Shown: one piece after another, positions 46,501 to 55,181 of the stretch
Layout: the number at the start of each line of letters is the position of its first letter
Numbering within the stretch: the stretch's first letter is position 1
Assembly: GCF_021354595.1 (NCBI RefSeq)
Contig: NZ_JADWYJ010000010.1
Location: forward strand, 1 to 64,000
Reading direction: 5' to 3'
Length of the DNA stretch: 64,000 nt
DNA from: Maribellus sp. CM-23
Lineage (GTDB): Bacteria > Bacteroidota > Bacteroidia > Bacteroidales > Prolixibacteraceae
Made by a program: the position numbers and the translations under genes
The notes under the pieces: model-generated
Seen by the model: only the letters and a program-made list of their open reading frames with translations
Database searches by the model: none
Told to the model about the DNA's origin: nothing

Positions 46501-46773
46501 TTAGCGAATATCGCGAAATATTCTTTTTCGGGCAATGACGCGCACAAATTTGACTCCCCCGATCTCTATGGGTTTTACAAGAATGTCTATTCGTTCCTTC
46601 ATACGCGTAAATTCATTATGTCTGCTAAAACCGTCCGGTAGATACATCGCTACAGGCTTTTTCTTACACCTTGCTGCTCTATTTCTGAACAGACGATATT
46701 TGCAGGGGTTTGCGAGTTTCGACTGATGTATAACCAATAAATTATTGTAAATTCGCTTGTCTAATTCAAACAT
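46501..46773 (-). CDS. Doubtful small basic protein
   Basis: An ATG-started frame of 90 codons, rich in Arg/Lys, divergent from the mannosyltransferase gene with 7 bp between the starts and ending 32 bp before the DUF2490 gene. No family, signal peptide or membrane helix is recognised. An overlapping open frame on the other strand is no better. It may be a small unknown protein or non-coding leader DNA of DUF2490. Confidence 0.25.
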   Translation of the reverse strand: MFELDKRIYNNLLVIHQSKLANPCKYRLFRNRAARCKKKPVAMYLPDGFSRHNEFTRMKERIDILVKPIEIGGVKFVRVIARKRIFRDIR

Positions 46774-46780
46774 TTAAGCT

Positions 46781-47515
46781 GTGTCAAAAAATCTGGTTAT
46801 CATTCCCACTTATAATGAGAAGGAAAATGTGGAAAAGATGATCCGCAAGGTCTTCTCGCTGGAAAAGCCTTTTCATTTATTAATAGTTGAAGACAATTCG
46901 CCCGATGGAACTGCCGATATCGTAAAGCGCCTGATGAAGGAGTTTGACGGACAACTTCATATCCTGGAAAGAAAAGGAAAGCTCGGACTTGGCACGGCTT
47001 ACATTGCGGGATTTAAATGGGCACTTGAACGCGATTATGAAGCAATCTGCGAAATGGATTGTGATTTCTCGCACAATCCGGACGACCTGCTTCGCCTTTT
47101 TGCAGCCATTGAAGAAGGTGCCGATGTGGCTGTTGGTTCGCGGTACATTACCGGGATCAATGTGGTAAACTGGCCATTGGGCAGGGTACTTATGTCGTAT
47201 TTTGCGTCAATGTATGTACGCATAGCCACCGGAATGGAAGTTCGCGATACTACCGCTGGTTTTGTTTGCTACCGCAGAAAAGTACTCGAAACCATCGATC
47301 TTGATGCCATCAAACTTATCGGATACGGTTTCCAGATTGAAATGAAATTTACTGCCTGGAAATTTGGCTTTGTTATCAAGGAAGTTTCCATCGTTTTCAC
47401 CGACCGGAAAGAAGGAACCTCCAAAATGAGCGGAGGAATTTTCAACGAAGCCCTCTGGGGAGTTCTTAAAATGAAAATTAGGAGCTGGACCCGCAAATAC
47501 GAAAGGAAAGAATAA
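46781..47515 (+). CDS. Polyprenol-phosphate mannosyltransferase (GT2)
   Basis: A glycosyltransferase of 244 residues that transfers mannose from GDP-mannose to a polyprenyl phosphate at the membrane. GT-A features are clear: VIIPTYNEKENV at the N-terminus, EDNSPDGTAD near 38, the DXD-type site EMDCDFSHNP near 90, and SGGIFNEALWGVLKMK at the C-terminus. There is no C-terminal membrane domain, so it is the catalytic-only type of dolichol-phosphate-mannose synthase. A GTG start is used. The ORF6N gene follows after 18 bp. Confidence 0.88.
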   Translation: MSKNLVIIPTYNEKENVEKMIRKVFSLEKPFHLLIVEDNSPDGTADIVKRLMKEFDGQLHILERKGKLGLGTAYIAGFKWALERDYEAICEMDCDFSHNPDDLLRLFAAIEEGADVAVGSRYITGINVVNWPLGRVLMSYFASMYVRIATGMEVRDTTAGFVCYRRKVLETIDLDAIKLIGYGFQIEMKFTAWKFGFVIKEVSIVFTDRKEGTSKMSGGIFNEALWGVLKMKIRSWTRKYERKE

Positions 47516-47533
47516 GTACCGAAATAAAAACTA

Positions 47534-48109
47534 ATGCCTGAACAACAAAAAAACGACTTGATGCTCCCTGATGAAATTATTATGACTAAGATATATTTGA
47601 TCAGGGAACAAAAAGTAATGCTCGACAGCGATCTTGCAGAACTGTACGGTGTGGAAACAAGACGCTTAAACGAACAGGTAAAAAGAAATATCTCAAGATT
47701 TCCGAAAGATTTTATGTTTCAACTATCAGAGGTTGAATTTAAAAACTTGAAGTCGCAATTTGCGACATCAAATTGGGGAGGACGCCGTAAACTCCCCAAT
47801 GTATTTACTGAACATGGAGTTTTAATGCTTTCAAGCGTTTTGAACAGTGAACGAGCAATCAAAGTGAATATCCAGATTATGCGGATATTTACACGGATTC
47901 GTGAAATGCTGACCAACAATTTAAGTATAAAGCTCGAAATAGAGGAAATTAAAAAGAAACTGGCCAATCAAGATAAAAACATCGAACTCGTTTTTAACTA
48001 TTTAGATGAGCTAATTGAAAAACACGACAACCCGCAACCAAGAAGATCAATCGGCTACAAAAGAAACCGTGAAATTAGTCCACGCAGGCAAAAACACAAA
48101 TCAATATAA
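47534..48109 (+). CDS. ORF6N-domain DNA-binding protein
   Basis: A protein of 191 residues. The N-terminal ORF6N domain (about 10-100) is marked by REQKVMLDSDLAELYGVETR and the FTEHGVLMLSSVL end; the rest is a coiled coil (about 115-160) and a basic tail. ORF6N domains come from phages and plasmids and are thought to bind DNA, yet single chromosomal copies without prophage genes are common in Bacteroidota. No phage genes lie nearby. Its role here is unknown. Confidence 0.85.
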   Translation: MPEQQKNDLMLPDEIIMTKIYLIREQKVMLDSDLAELYGVETRRLNEQVKRNISRFPKDFMFQLSEVEFKNLKSQFATSNWGGRRKLPNVFTEHGVLMLSSVLNSERAIKVNIQIMRIFTRIREMLTNNLSIKLEIEEIKKKLANQDKNIELVFNYLDELIEKHDNPQPRRSIGYKRNREISPRRQKHKSI

Positions 48110-48189
48110 CGAGCCGTTATTCCATTACCTTCAACCTACCCAATACCCGATTCGATAAGAAAATTCTAAAAAAGCAAACATCAAATCAC

Positions 48190-48197
48190 TAACTTTG
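48190..48197 (+). promoter_or_regulatory. -7 box of pyrC
   Basis: TAACTTTG matches TAnnTTTG and lies 24 bp before the ATG at 48222. No good TTG was found 19-21 bp upstream. The box overlaps a TTG that could otherwise be read as a start, which favours the ATG. Confidence 0.5.
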
Positions 48198-48221
48198 TTG
48201 TACTCAAAAAAAGCCGGCAAC

Positions 48222-49565
48222 ATGAAAACTTTAATCAAAAATGCAACCATAGTAAACGAAGGGTTAAAATTTAAAGGAAGTGTACTTATCAGTGGAGAAA
48301 CGATTGAGAAGGTTTTTCCGCATACCCTTCCGGGGGATTTGGACACCACTCAACTGGAGGTAATTGACGCAGAGGGCTTGCTGCTCATCCCCGGAGTTAT
48401 CGACGACCAGGTGCATTTCCGAGAGCCAGGGCTAACCCACAAAGGAGAAATTGCTACCGAAAGCCGCGCAGCCGTTGCCGGTGGAGTAACTACCTACATG
48501 GAAATGCCCAATACCAATCCGCAAACCGTTACCCAGGAAGAACTGCAAAAAAAATACGACCGGGCTGCGAGTGTATCGGCAGCCAACTATTCGTTTTACA
48601 TGGGGGCTACCAACAGCAACCTCGACGAAGTACTCAAAACCGACCCGACAAAAGTTTGCGGAATCAAGGTTTTTATGGGTTCATCCACCGGAAATATGCT
48701 GGTAGATGATGAGAAAACATTGTCGGAGATTTTCAGGCACGCGCCCACTTTGGTTGCCACTCATTGCGAAGACGAGGGCACCATTCAGCGAAACATCGAA
48801 ACGGCCCGCCACCGTTACGGAGAAAATGTTCCGATCTCGCGCCACTGCCACATCCGAAGCGACGAAGCTTGCTATATTTCATCATCCAAAGCGGTTGAAC
48901 TGGCTTCTAAGTTTGATACCCGGCTTCACGTGTTACACTTGTCGTCGGCAAAAGAAATGAGTTTGTTCCACCGCGGAAAAGTAAGCGATAAAAATATAAC
49001 CGCCGAAGTTTGTGTTCATCACCTTTGGTTCGACGAACGCGATTACATCGATCACGGAACCCGCATCAAATGGAATCCGTCAATCAAATGTGTAAAAGAC
49101 AAGGAAGCTTTGTGGGAAGCCTTGCTCAACGATAAAATAGATGTGATTGCCACCGACCACGCGCCACATACGCTGGAAGAGAAATCAAACACCTATTTCA
49201 AAGCCCCATCAGGAGGACCGCTGGTACAACACTCGCTGGTGGCGATGCTGGAAATGAGTAAAAAGGGCTTTATTTCGGTTGAAAAGGTAATTGAAAAAAT
49301 GTGTCATGCTCCGGCCGATTTATTCAGAATCAACAAACGTGGTTACATACGCGAGGGGTATTTTGCCGACCTGGTACTGATCGATCCCAAGGAAAGCTGG
49401 ATCGCTGGGCCGGAGAATTTACTGTACAAATGCGGCTGGTCGCCTTTTGATGGCACCAAGTTTTCGAACAAGGTAGTTACCACCTTTGTGAACGGTCAAA
49501 AAGTGTACGAACAGGAAAACATTATTGAATCAGTCCGCGGGAAACGAGTCGGATTCAACGTTTAG
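48222..49565 (+). CDS. pyrC: Dihydroorotase
   Basis: A zinc amidohydrolase of about 447 residues that closes carbamoyl-aspartate to dihydroorotate in pyrimidine synthesis. The family pattern is present: GVIDDQVHFREPGLTHKGE near the N-terminus, THCEDE near 180, LHVLHLSSAKE near 240 and ATDHAPHTLEE near 310. The usual HxH metal pair reads QVH, with Gln for the first His; this form seems common in Bacteroidota dihydroorotases. The ATG at 48222 is preferred to the TTG at 48195. A stand-alone gene, convergent with rmuC. Confidence 0.9.
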   Translation: MKTLIKNATIVNEGLKFKGSVLISGETIEKVFPHTLPGDLDTTQLEVIDAEGLLLIPGVIDDQVHFREPGLTHKGEIATESRAAVAGGVTTYMEMPNTNPQTVTQEELQKKYDRAASVSAANYSFYMGATNSNLDEVLKTDPTKVCGIKVFMGSSTGNMLVDDEKTLSEIFRHAPTLVATHCEDEGTIQRNIETARHRYGENVPISRHCHIRSDEACYISSSKAVELASKFDTRLHVLHLSSAKEMSLFHRGKVSDKNITAEVCVHHLWFDERDYIDHGTRIKWNPSIKCVKDKEALWEALLNDKIDVIATDHAPHTLEEKSNTYFKAPSGGPLVQHSLVAMLEMSKKGFISVEKVIEKMCHAPADLFRINKRGYIREGYFADLVLIDPKESWIAGPENLLYKCGWSPFDGTKFSNKVVTTFVNGQKVYEQENIIESVRGKRVGFNV

Positions 49566-49582
49566 TCGGGTTACAAGTTCTC

Positions 49583-49605
49583 CGGACGGGATTTAAACCC
49601 GTCCG
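49583..49605. terminator. Hairpin between pyrC and rmuC
   Basis: CGGACGGG (49583-49590) and CCCGTCCG (49598-49605) make a perfect GC-rich stem between two convergent genes. Neither direction has a T run straight after it, so its use as a terminator rests on position and stem strength. Confidence 0.55.
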
Positions 49606-49630
49606 AATCAAAAAAAAGACAGTATCTCTT

Positions 49631-50980
49631 TTACTCGTCGAGCATAGTACGGGGTAATTCTTTGGTGGCTTTGGCCCCCAGCTTTCTAATGTTTTCAACC
49701 GAGCGAATCAGGTTGCCACGGCCATCTTTTAGCTTGTTCATCGCGTCGTCATACGTTTTCCGGGTGGTATTCAGATTATTGCCCAGTTTATCCAGGTCAG
49801 AAACAAATCCGACAAACTTATCATACAACGCGCCACTTTGCCGGGCTATTTCGATGGCATTCCGGGTTTGGTTTTCCTGCTGCCAGATGGAGGAAATCGT
49901 GCGCAAAGTTGCCAGCAAGGTAGACGGACTCACCATCACCACTTTTTGGTCCCACGCAAACGAAAACAATTCCTGGTCTTCCTGAACAGCTACACTAAAC
50001 GAAGCTTCAATCGGGATAAACAACAACACAAAATCGGGCGAATTTAACTTGCTCGCGGTTTGGTAATGCTTTTCACTCAATCCCTTAATATGGGTTCTCA
50101 GGCTCAGCAGGTGTTCCTTTACAAACTTCAGGCGCTGCTCGTCGGTTTCGGCATTTACGGCACGTTCGTAGGCAATGAGCGAAACTTTCGAGTCAATAAT
50201 AATGTGTTTATTGTCAGGCAGATTGATTACCACGTCGGGCTGAATCCTTTTCCCATCTTCTGTCGTATCGCTGAATTGCTTCTGGTAGCCCTGCTCGCCT
50301 TCGTTTAATCCCGAGCGTTCCAGAATTCGTTCCAGCACCACCTCGCCCCAGTTACCTTGCTTTTTCACATCGCCTTTCAGCGCCTTGGTCAGGTTGTTGG
50401 CTTCTTCGCTTATTTTGTTGTTCAGATCGTAAAGTTTCAGCAGCTCCGCCCGAAGTTCGGTCTGGTCTTTTAGTCCTTTCTGGTAAGTGTCTTCCACTTT
50501 TTTCTCGAACAACAGAATTTTTTCCTTTAACGGATTCAGCACTTCTCCAATGTTTTTCTGATTGGCGGCGGTAAACTTCTCGCTGTTCTTTTCGAGTATT
50601 TTGGTGGCAATATTCTCAAATTCGGTGGTAAATTTCTTTTGCAGTTCTTCCAGTTCGGCTTTCTGCGTATCTAGTTTTTCTTTCAGATTCAGGTACTCCA
50701 CCTTTGCTTTCTCAAGCCGCCCCACCAAAACGGTGTTTTCCTCGCGAATCTTTTCAAGCCCGCTTTTCCATTCGTCACTTTCATTTTTCAAAGCATGGTA
50801 ACGCTCTTCCCAAACCAGACGTTGTTTTTCCGTCTCCATGTTCTGATTACCCAGTTCTCTTTCCTTTTCGAGCAAACTTTTCTCAGCTTCCGACTGTGCT
50901 TTCTGAAGCTTCGAGTTAAAAACAAAATAAACAGCGGCTGCTCCAACAGCCAGCCCCACCAACAAATAAACGATTTCCAT
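49631..50980 (-). CDS. rmuC: DNA recombination protein RmuC
   Basis: A 449-residue protein with an N-terminal membrane helix (VYLLVGLAVGAAAVYFVF), a long coiled coil (about 25-200) and the RmuC nuclease-like domain (NWGEVVLERILERSGL near 215 and DVVINLPDNKHIIIDSKVSL near 255). In Escherichia coli RmuC limits recombination at inverted repeats. It stands alone here, divergent from ung and convergent with pyrC. Confidence 0.93.
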   Translation of the reverse strand: MEIVYLLVGLAVGAAAVYFVFNSKLQKAQSEAEKSLLEKERELGNQNMETEKQRLVWEERYHALKNESDEWKSGLEKIREENTVLVGRLEKAKVEYLNLKEKLDTQKAELEELQKKFTTEFENIATKILEKNSEKFTAANQKNIGEVLNPLKEKILLFEKKVEDTYQKGLKDQTELRAELLKLYDLNNKISEEANNLTKALKGDVKKQGNWGEVVLERILERSGLNEGEQGYQKQFSDTTEDGKRIQPDVVINLPDNKHIIIDSKVSLIAYERAVNAETDEQRLKFVKEHLLSLRTHIKGLSEKHYQTASKLNSPDFVLLFIPIEASFSVAVQEDQELFSFAWDQKVVMVSPSTLLATLRTISSIWQQENQTRNAIEIARQSGALYDKFVGFVSDLDKLGNNLNTTRKTYDDAMNKLKDGRGNLIRSVENIRKLGAKATKELPRTMLDE

Positions 50981-51159
50981 GCAATGTGTATTTGGAAGCT
51001 AAAAGTACAAAATTGTTAAGTGTATTTTGAATGGAATGCAAAAAGGATGGCATCTTTTCAAAAGAAGACATACGTTGCGAAACTAAACGCGTTGTTTTAC
51101 AAGCATTCCGCTCTTTTCAGCTTAATTTACTATTTTCGTTCCTCTTTAAATCACCTACT

Positions 51160-51822
51160 ATGGATGTAAAAATCGAAGCCGGCTGGAAAGCGCATTTAAA
51201 ACCCGAATTCGAAAAAGAATACTTTAGCCAACTCATTGGCTTTGTTAAAGAAGAGTATAACACCCAACGGATCTATCCTCCCGGGAAACTTATATTCAAT
51301 GCTTTTGACGAGTGTCCATTCGATCAGTTAAAAGTGGTTATCCTCGGACAGGATCCCTATCACGGCCCCGGGCAGGCGCACGGTTTGTGTTTTTCGGTAA
51401 ACGATGGCATTCCGTTTCCTCCCAGCCTCCGGAATATTTTTAAGGAGCTAAAAGAGGATGTTGGCAAAGAAATACCGAAAAGCGGCAACCTCACAGATTG
51501 GGCACAACAAGGTGTACTATTGTTAAATGCGACTTTAACGGTGCGGGCACATCAGGCAGGATCGCATCAGAAAAAAGGCTGGGAAGAATTTACCGATGCC
51601 GCCATTCAAACCGCCAGCGATCAAAAAGAACACCTGGTTTTTTTGTTGTGGGGAAATTATGCCATCAGTAAACGCCGCTTGATTGACGAAAACAAGCACC
51701 TCGTGCTTACTTCGGTTCATCCCTCGCCATTATCGGCAAGCCGCGGTTTTTTCGGGAATAAACATTTTAGTAAAACAAACGAATTTCTGCAGCAGAACGG
51801 GCTGCAACCGATACGGTGGTAG
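51160..51822 (+). CDS. ung: Uracil-DNA glycosylase
   Basis: Base-excision repair enzyme of 220 residues removing uracil from DNA. Family 1 motifs are complete: GQDPYHGPGQAHGLCFSV with the catalytic Asp (about residue 64) and HPSPLSASRGFFGNKHF with the catalytic His (about 187). An open frame begins at 51031, but its first 43 codons are unlike the family, so the ATG at 51160 is used. A TATTTTCG sequence at 51131-51138 may be the -7 box. Confidence 0.95.
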   Translation: MDVKIEAGWKAHLKPEFEKEYFSQLIGFVKEEYNTQRIYPPGKLIFNAFDECPFDQLKVVILGQDPYHGPGQAHGLCFSVNDGIPFPPSLRNIFKELKEDVGKEIPKSGNLTDWAQQGVLLLNATLTVRAHQAGSHQKKGWEEFTDAAIQTASDQKEHLVFLLWGNYAISKRRLIDENKHLVLTSVHPSPLSASRGFFGNKHFSKTNEFLQQNGLQPIRW

Positions 51823-51870
51823 TTTAAAGTTCAGAGTAAAGCTTTTTTCCACTTAACTCTGAACTTTAAA
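51823..51870. terminator. Bidirectional terminator between ung and the KAS III gene
   Basis: A perfect 15-bp inverted repeat, TTTAAAGTTCAGAGT (51823-51837) and its complement (51856-51870), encloses an 18-nt loop with a T run. It starts right after the ung stop and lies 6 bp before the KAS III stop, so it can serve both convergent genes. Confidence 0.8.
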
Positions 51871-51876
51871 TCCAAC

Positions 51877-52959
51877 TTACCATTTATAAACAATGGAGTT
51901 GATATTCATTCCGGCACCTACCGAACAAAAAATGGTATAATCGCCTTCGTTAATTTCCTGGCCTTCCATTTTCCCTTTGGCAACAATGTCGATCAAAGTT
52001 GGAACAGTAGCGGTTGATGAATTCCCCAGCTTGCGGATACTCATCGGCATAATTCCTTCCGGAATTTCTTTTTGTCCGTATAGTTTGAATAAACCAGCCA
52101 AAATCACTTCATCCATTTTTTCATTTGCCTGATGAATGAATACTTTCTTCACATCGTTCAATTCAATTCCGGCCATTTCAATGCTTTCTTTCACCAACCC
52201 GGGAACGGTGGTAATGGCGTAAATATAAAGCTTGTGCCCGGCCATTTTTATGAAAAGCTCGTCGCTTTTATAGTCCGGGTTACTTGATTTTCCAAACGTT
52301 AACAGGTTGGCATATTGAACGGAATCGGAACGACTTGAATGAGAGACGATTCCGATGGGCTCTTCGCTTTCTATGGCCTCTACAATAGTAGCCCCCGCTC
52401 CGTCGGCATAAATCATGGAATCGCGATCGTGCGGATCCGAAATCCGTGACAGCACATCGGCTCCCACCACTACACCGCGTTTCATGAAACCACTTTTGAT
52501 ATAGGCATCGGCAATGATCATTCCCTGCGTCCAGCCCGGGCAACCCGAAACAACATCGTGACAAATACTTTTCGGGTTTTTTATGTGAAGTTTCATCTTC
52601 ACTTTATTGGCAAGCCCCGGTAATATGTCAATACGGTTATTGCCTTCAACAACGTCGCCAAAATTATGGCAAACAATGATGAACTCCAGGCTCTCTTTGG
52701 AGATTCCCGCCGATTTGCAGGCATTTTCAACCGCAAGTGCTGCAATATCAGAAGTCACCTGGTCTTCGGCCACATACCGACGTTCTTCAATATTGGTGAT
52801 CTCCCGAAATTTCTGAATGATTTCTTCGTTGGTTTTATCCGTGATCTTCTGTCCGCCCGGAGTATAAAACTCATTTTTCAGAAAATGATTGTTTTTGATA
52901 ATGATGGGCGGAATATAACTGCCAGTACCAATAATTCGAGTATATCTTTCTTTTGCCAT
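51877..52959 (-). CDS. 3-oxoacyl-ACP synthase III-like protein
   Basis: A thiolase-fold condensing enzyme of 360 residues related to FabH. The Cys-His-Asn triad is complete: Cys in VSGCPGWTQ (about 130), His in FIHQANEKMDE (about 275) and Asn in LGNSSTATVPT (about 315). Insertions near the N-terminus (NEFYTPGGQKITDKT) set it apart from primary FabH. It is third in a leftward run with the TlpA-like and LpxH-like genes (23-bp gap). It may start a special fatty acid or other acyl chain; the primer is unknown. Confidence 0.85.
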   Translation of the reverse strand: MAKERYTRIIGTGSYIPPIIIKNNHFLKNEFYTPGGQKITDKTNEEIIQKFREITNIEERRYVAEDQVTSDIAALAVENACKSAGISKESLEFIIVCHNFGDVVEGNNRIDILPGLANKVKMKLHIKNPKSICHDVVSGCPGWTQGMIIADAYIKSGFMKRGVVVGADVLSRISDPHDRDSMIYADGAGATIVEAIESEEPIGIVSHSSRSDSVQYANLLTFGKSSNPDYKSDELFIKMAGHKLYIYAITTVPGLVKESIEMAGIELNDVKKVFIHQANEKMDEVILAGLFKLYGQKEIPEGIMPMSIRKLGNSSTATVPTLIDIVAKGKMEGQEINEGDYTIFCSVGAGMNINSIVYKW

Positions 52960-52982
52960 AATCCTTCTGCTCAGCCGTAGCT

Positions 52983-53732
52983 CTATCCTTTGTAAATTTT
53001 CAATTCAAATTTTTCTCCGTCAAAAACCCCGTACGAATACGTTTTAATCCAGTCGCCCAGCAAAACAAAACGAGTGTTGTCGTTCATCTTTTCGTTTACC
53101 AGCCGATGTCGGTGTCCCATTACAAAATAGTCCACCGGGTTCGTCTTCAAAAAATCAGCGGCAAATTTATACATTCCATCCTGAACTACCATAAAATCGC
53201 CTTCATAATCATTTTTTGATAACCTACTGGAAGCAGACCATTTGTGTGCCAGCGCAAAAGCCAGATTCGGATGTATGCGCGAAAACATCCACTGCAAGGT
53301 TTTCGAGGTAAATATTTTTTTCAGAAATAAATATCCTTTATCCGAAGCATCGAGGCCATCGCCGTGGGCCAGAAAAAATTTCTTCCCGCGAATTTCAGTA
53401 ATAAACTCGTCTCGGTGAACGATCACTCCCGTTTCTTTTGCCAGGTAATCAAACACCCAAACATCGTGGTTCCCGGTAAAAAAATGTACAGGGATTCCTT
53501 TGTCGGTTAGATCGGCAATTCGTCCCAGAATACGGGTAAAACCGCGGGGTGCGACTTTTTTGTACTCGTACCAGAAATCAAAAATATCGCCCATCAGATA
53601 CAGTTCGGCCACATTGTCTTTGATTTCATCGAGCCAACGGGAAAACAACAACTCACGTTCCCGGTTATTTTTCAGAGCCGGAGCCCCGAGATGCACATCG
53701 GAAACGAAATATATGAACCCTTTATCAGACAA
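52983..53732 (-). CDS. lpxH: UDP-2,3-diacylglucosamine diphosphatase-like hydrolase
   Basis: A calcineurin-type metallophosphoesterase of 249 residues, probably the lipid A enzyme releasing lipid X. Metal ligands appear in order: YFVSDVHLGAP, LMGDIFDFWYEY, FTGNHDVW, AHGDGLD and VMGHRHR. No ATG is available near the conserved start; the TTG at 53732 is used. The Bacteroidota LpxH-like group is broad, so the symbol is by similarity. It lies between the TlpA-like and KAS III genes with about 20-bp gaps. Confidence 0.8.
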   Translation of the reverse strand: MSDKGFIYFVSDVHLGAPALKNNRERELLFSRWLDEIKDNVAELYLMGDIFDFWYEYKKVAPRGFTRILGRIADLTDKGIPVHFFTGNHDVWVFDYLAKETGVIVHRDEFITEIRGKKFFLAHGDGLDASDKGYLFLKKIFTSKTLQWMFSRIHPNLAFALAHKWSASSRLSKNDYEGDFMVVQDGMYKFAADFLKTNPVDYFVMGHRHRLVNEKMNDNTRFVLLGDWIKTYSYGVFDGEKFELKIYKG

Positions 53733-53752
53733 GGTATTTAAGCTTTGTGATT

Positions 53753-54913
53753 CTATTTTAACAGGTTGCCGATGGCTTTATCGAGCGCAGGTCCCTGAAG
53801 GTTCCTGGCCACCACCGTGCCTTCTTTATCCAGCAGGTAGTTAAACGGAATGCTTGGCACATTAAAAGTAACAGTAGCCGTTGCACTTCCTTTCATATCT
53901 CCTACGTTGATCCATTTCATTTTATCCTTATCAATGGCATCCACCCATTCGGCGCGGTTTTCGTCCACACTCACCTGGTAGATTTCAAACCCTTTTCGCT
54001 GGTATTTCTCATACAATTCAGCCAAAACCGGGTTTTGAATGCGCGACCCTCTGTCGACCGCTGCCCAGAATTGCAGCAACACCACTTTCCCTCTCAACGA
54101 AAACAGCGAAACATCTTTCCCGTTCATATCCGGCAAAACCAGGTCGGGGCTGTTGGTACCCTGTTCTTCGATAAACTTCCGCATGCGTTGCGCCTGCTGT
54201 TCCCGCACATATTGCAAGGTATTGTTGTACAATGCCTGCACCTGCTCCGATGTCGGGTAAACAGCATTTAAGGCCGAAGCAGCCGTTTTCATCACCTGAA
54301 GATCGTTAATAATATAACCGGGATCGTTGGTGTGGAATTTCTGGTACAAAGCCAGTACACTGGCGATTGAGAATGGATTTTCGCGGACAAAGTTGGTGGA
54401 AAAATCAACCTGCGCCTGCACAATGCTGTCGTATTGCGAAGCCCACTTGGGCCGTACATCGTCGTAGTCAGGATTTCCTTTATAAAGGTTGCTCAACGAT
54501 TCCAGCGAATCGAGCCGGTACAGTGTTTTCTTCAGATGGCTGTCGAGCATCTGAACCTGCTCCGATCCCAGAGAACCTGTTACATTGTATTCACGCGAAA
54601 AGTTGATCGCATCCGCTTTTACCACAATGTTTTCTGCCGAATCAACCAAAAGTGTAATAAAATTCCGGTCACTAAGTTTTAGCAGATAAAAAGTGGGAAT
54701 ACCGGCGGTTCCTTTAAATTTAAACTCGCCGTTCTTGTTGATCTTCACTTTATCGGCTGTCTTTACAGTGGTAGTATGCACTTCTTCCAAATAAATCGTA
54801 TCACCTTCGGCATGAGTGATCACTCCACTTACCGTGAATTGACTATCCTTTTTCGAGCAGCTTGCCAAAATAACTACAACTGCTATCAGCAAAAACAAAA
54901 TTCTGTTTACCAT
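53753..54913 (-). CDS. TlpA-like lipoprotein without redox cysteines
   Basis: A 386-residue lipoprotein (lipobox ILASCSKK, Cys about 19) with an N-terminal DUF4369 beta domain (TVSGVITHAEGDTIYLEE) and a C-terminal AhpC/TSA-TlpA thioredoxin fold (about 250-386). The active site that normally reads WCxxC is FWAAVDRGSRIQNP, with no Cys, so it cannot do thiol exchange. The fold is otherwise intact, including the cis-Pro loop (VPSIPFNYLLD). It may bind partners or have lost function. First gene of the run with lpxH and the KAS III gene. Confidence 0.85.
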   Translation of the reverse strand: MVNRILFLLIAVVVILASCSKKDSQFTVSGVITHAEGDTIYLEEVHTTTVKTADKVKINKNGEFKFKGTAGIPTFYLLKLSDRNFITLLVDSAENIVVKADAINFSREYNVTGSLGSEQVQMLDSHLKKTLYRLDSLESLSNLYKGNPDYDDVRPKWASQYDSIVQAQVDFSTNFVRENPFSIASVLALYQKFHTNDPGYIINDLQVMKTAASALNAVYPTSEQVQALYNNTLQYVREQQAQRMRKFIEEQGTNSPDLVLPDMNGKDVSLFSLRGKVVLLQFWAAVDRGSRIQNPVLAELYEKYQRKGFEIYQVSVDENRAEWVDAIDKDKMKWINVGDMKGSATATVTFNVPSIPFNYLLDKEGTVVARNLQGPALDKAIGNLLK

Positions 54914-55181
54914 TCCAATTATTTAAAGGTCGTAAAATTAATAATTTTGAATACAGTAAAAACAGCCTGCAACTGAAAATAACATATTTTAAAACCTCTC
55001 CATTTTTCACTCTATCTAGCTGTCGTTCAACAATAATTGACCAAACAGCCGCAACTTTTGGGAGAAAACAGGTAGATTGACCGGTAAAAAGATGTCCGGC
55101 AAATTTATTTTTAGCCGAAGTTTTAACGCCTCATTCACCCTGAAACATTCATCCGTCAAAATTTTTCAATAGGTTTGTAAA

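Noticed and set aside
46535..46726. Plus-strand open frame opposite the doubtful 90-codon gene
   Set aside because: No motif, and it is contained within the antisense of another weak frame; neither has good evidence.
47534..48109. ORF6N gene as a sign of a prophage
   Set aside because: No integrase, capsid, lysis or other phage genes are nearby; single ORF6N genes are common in these genomes.
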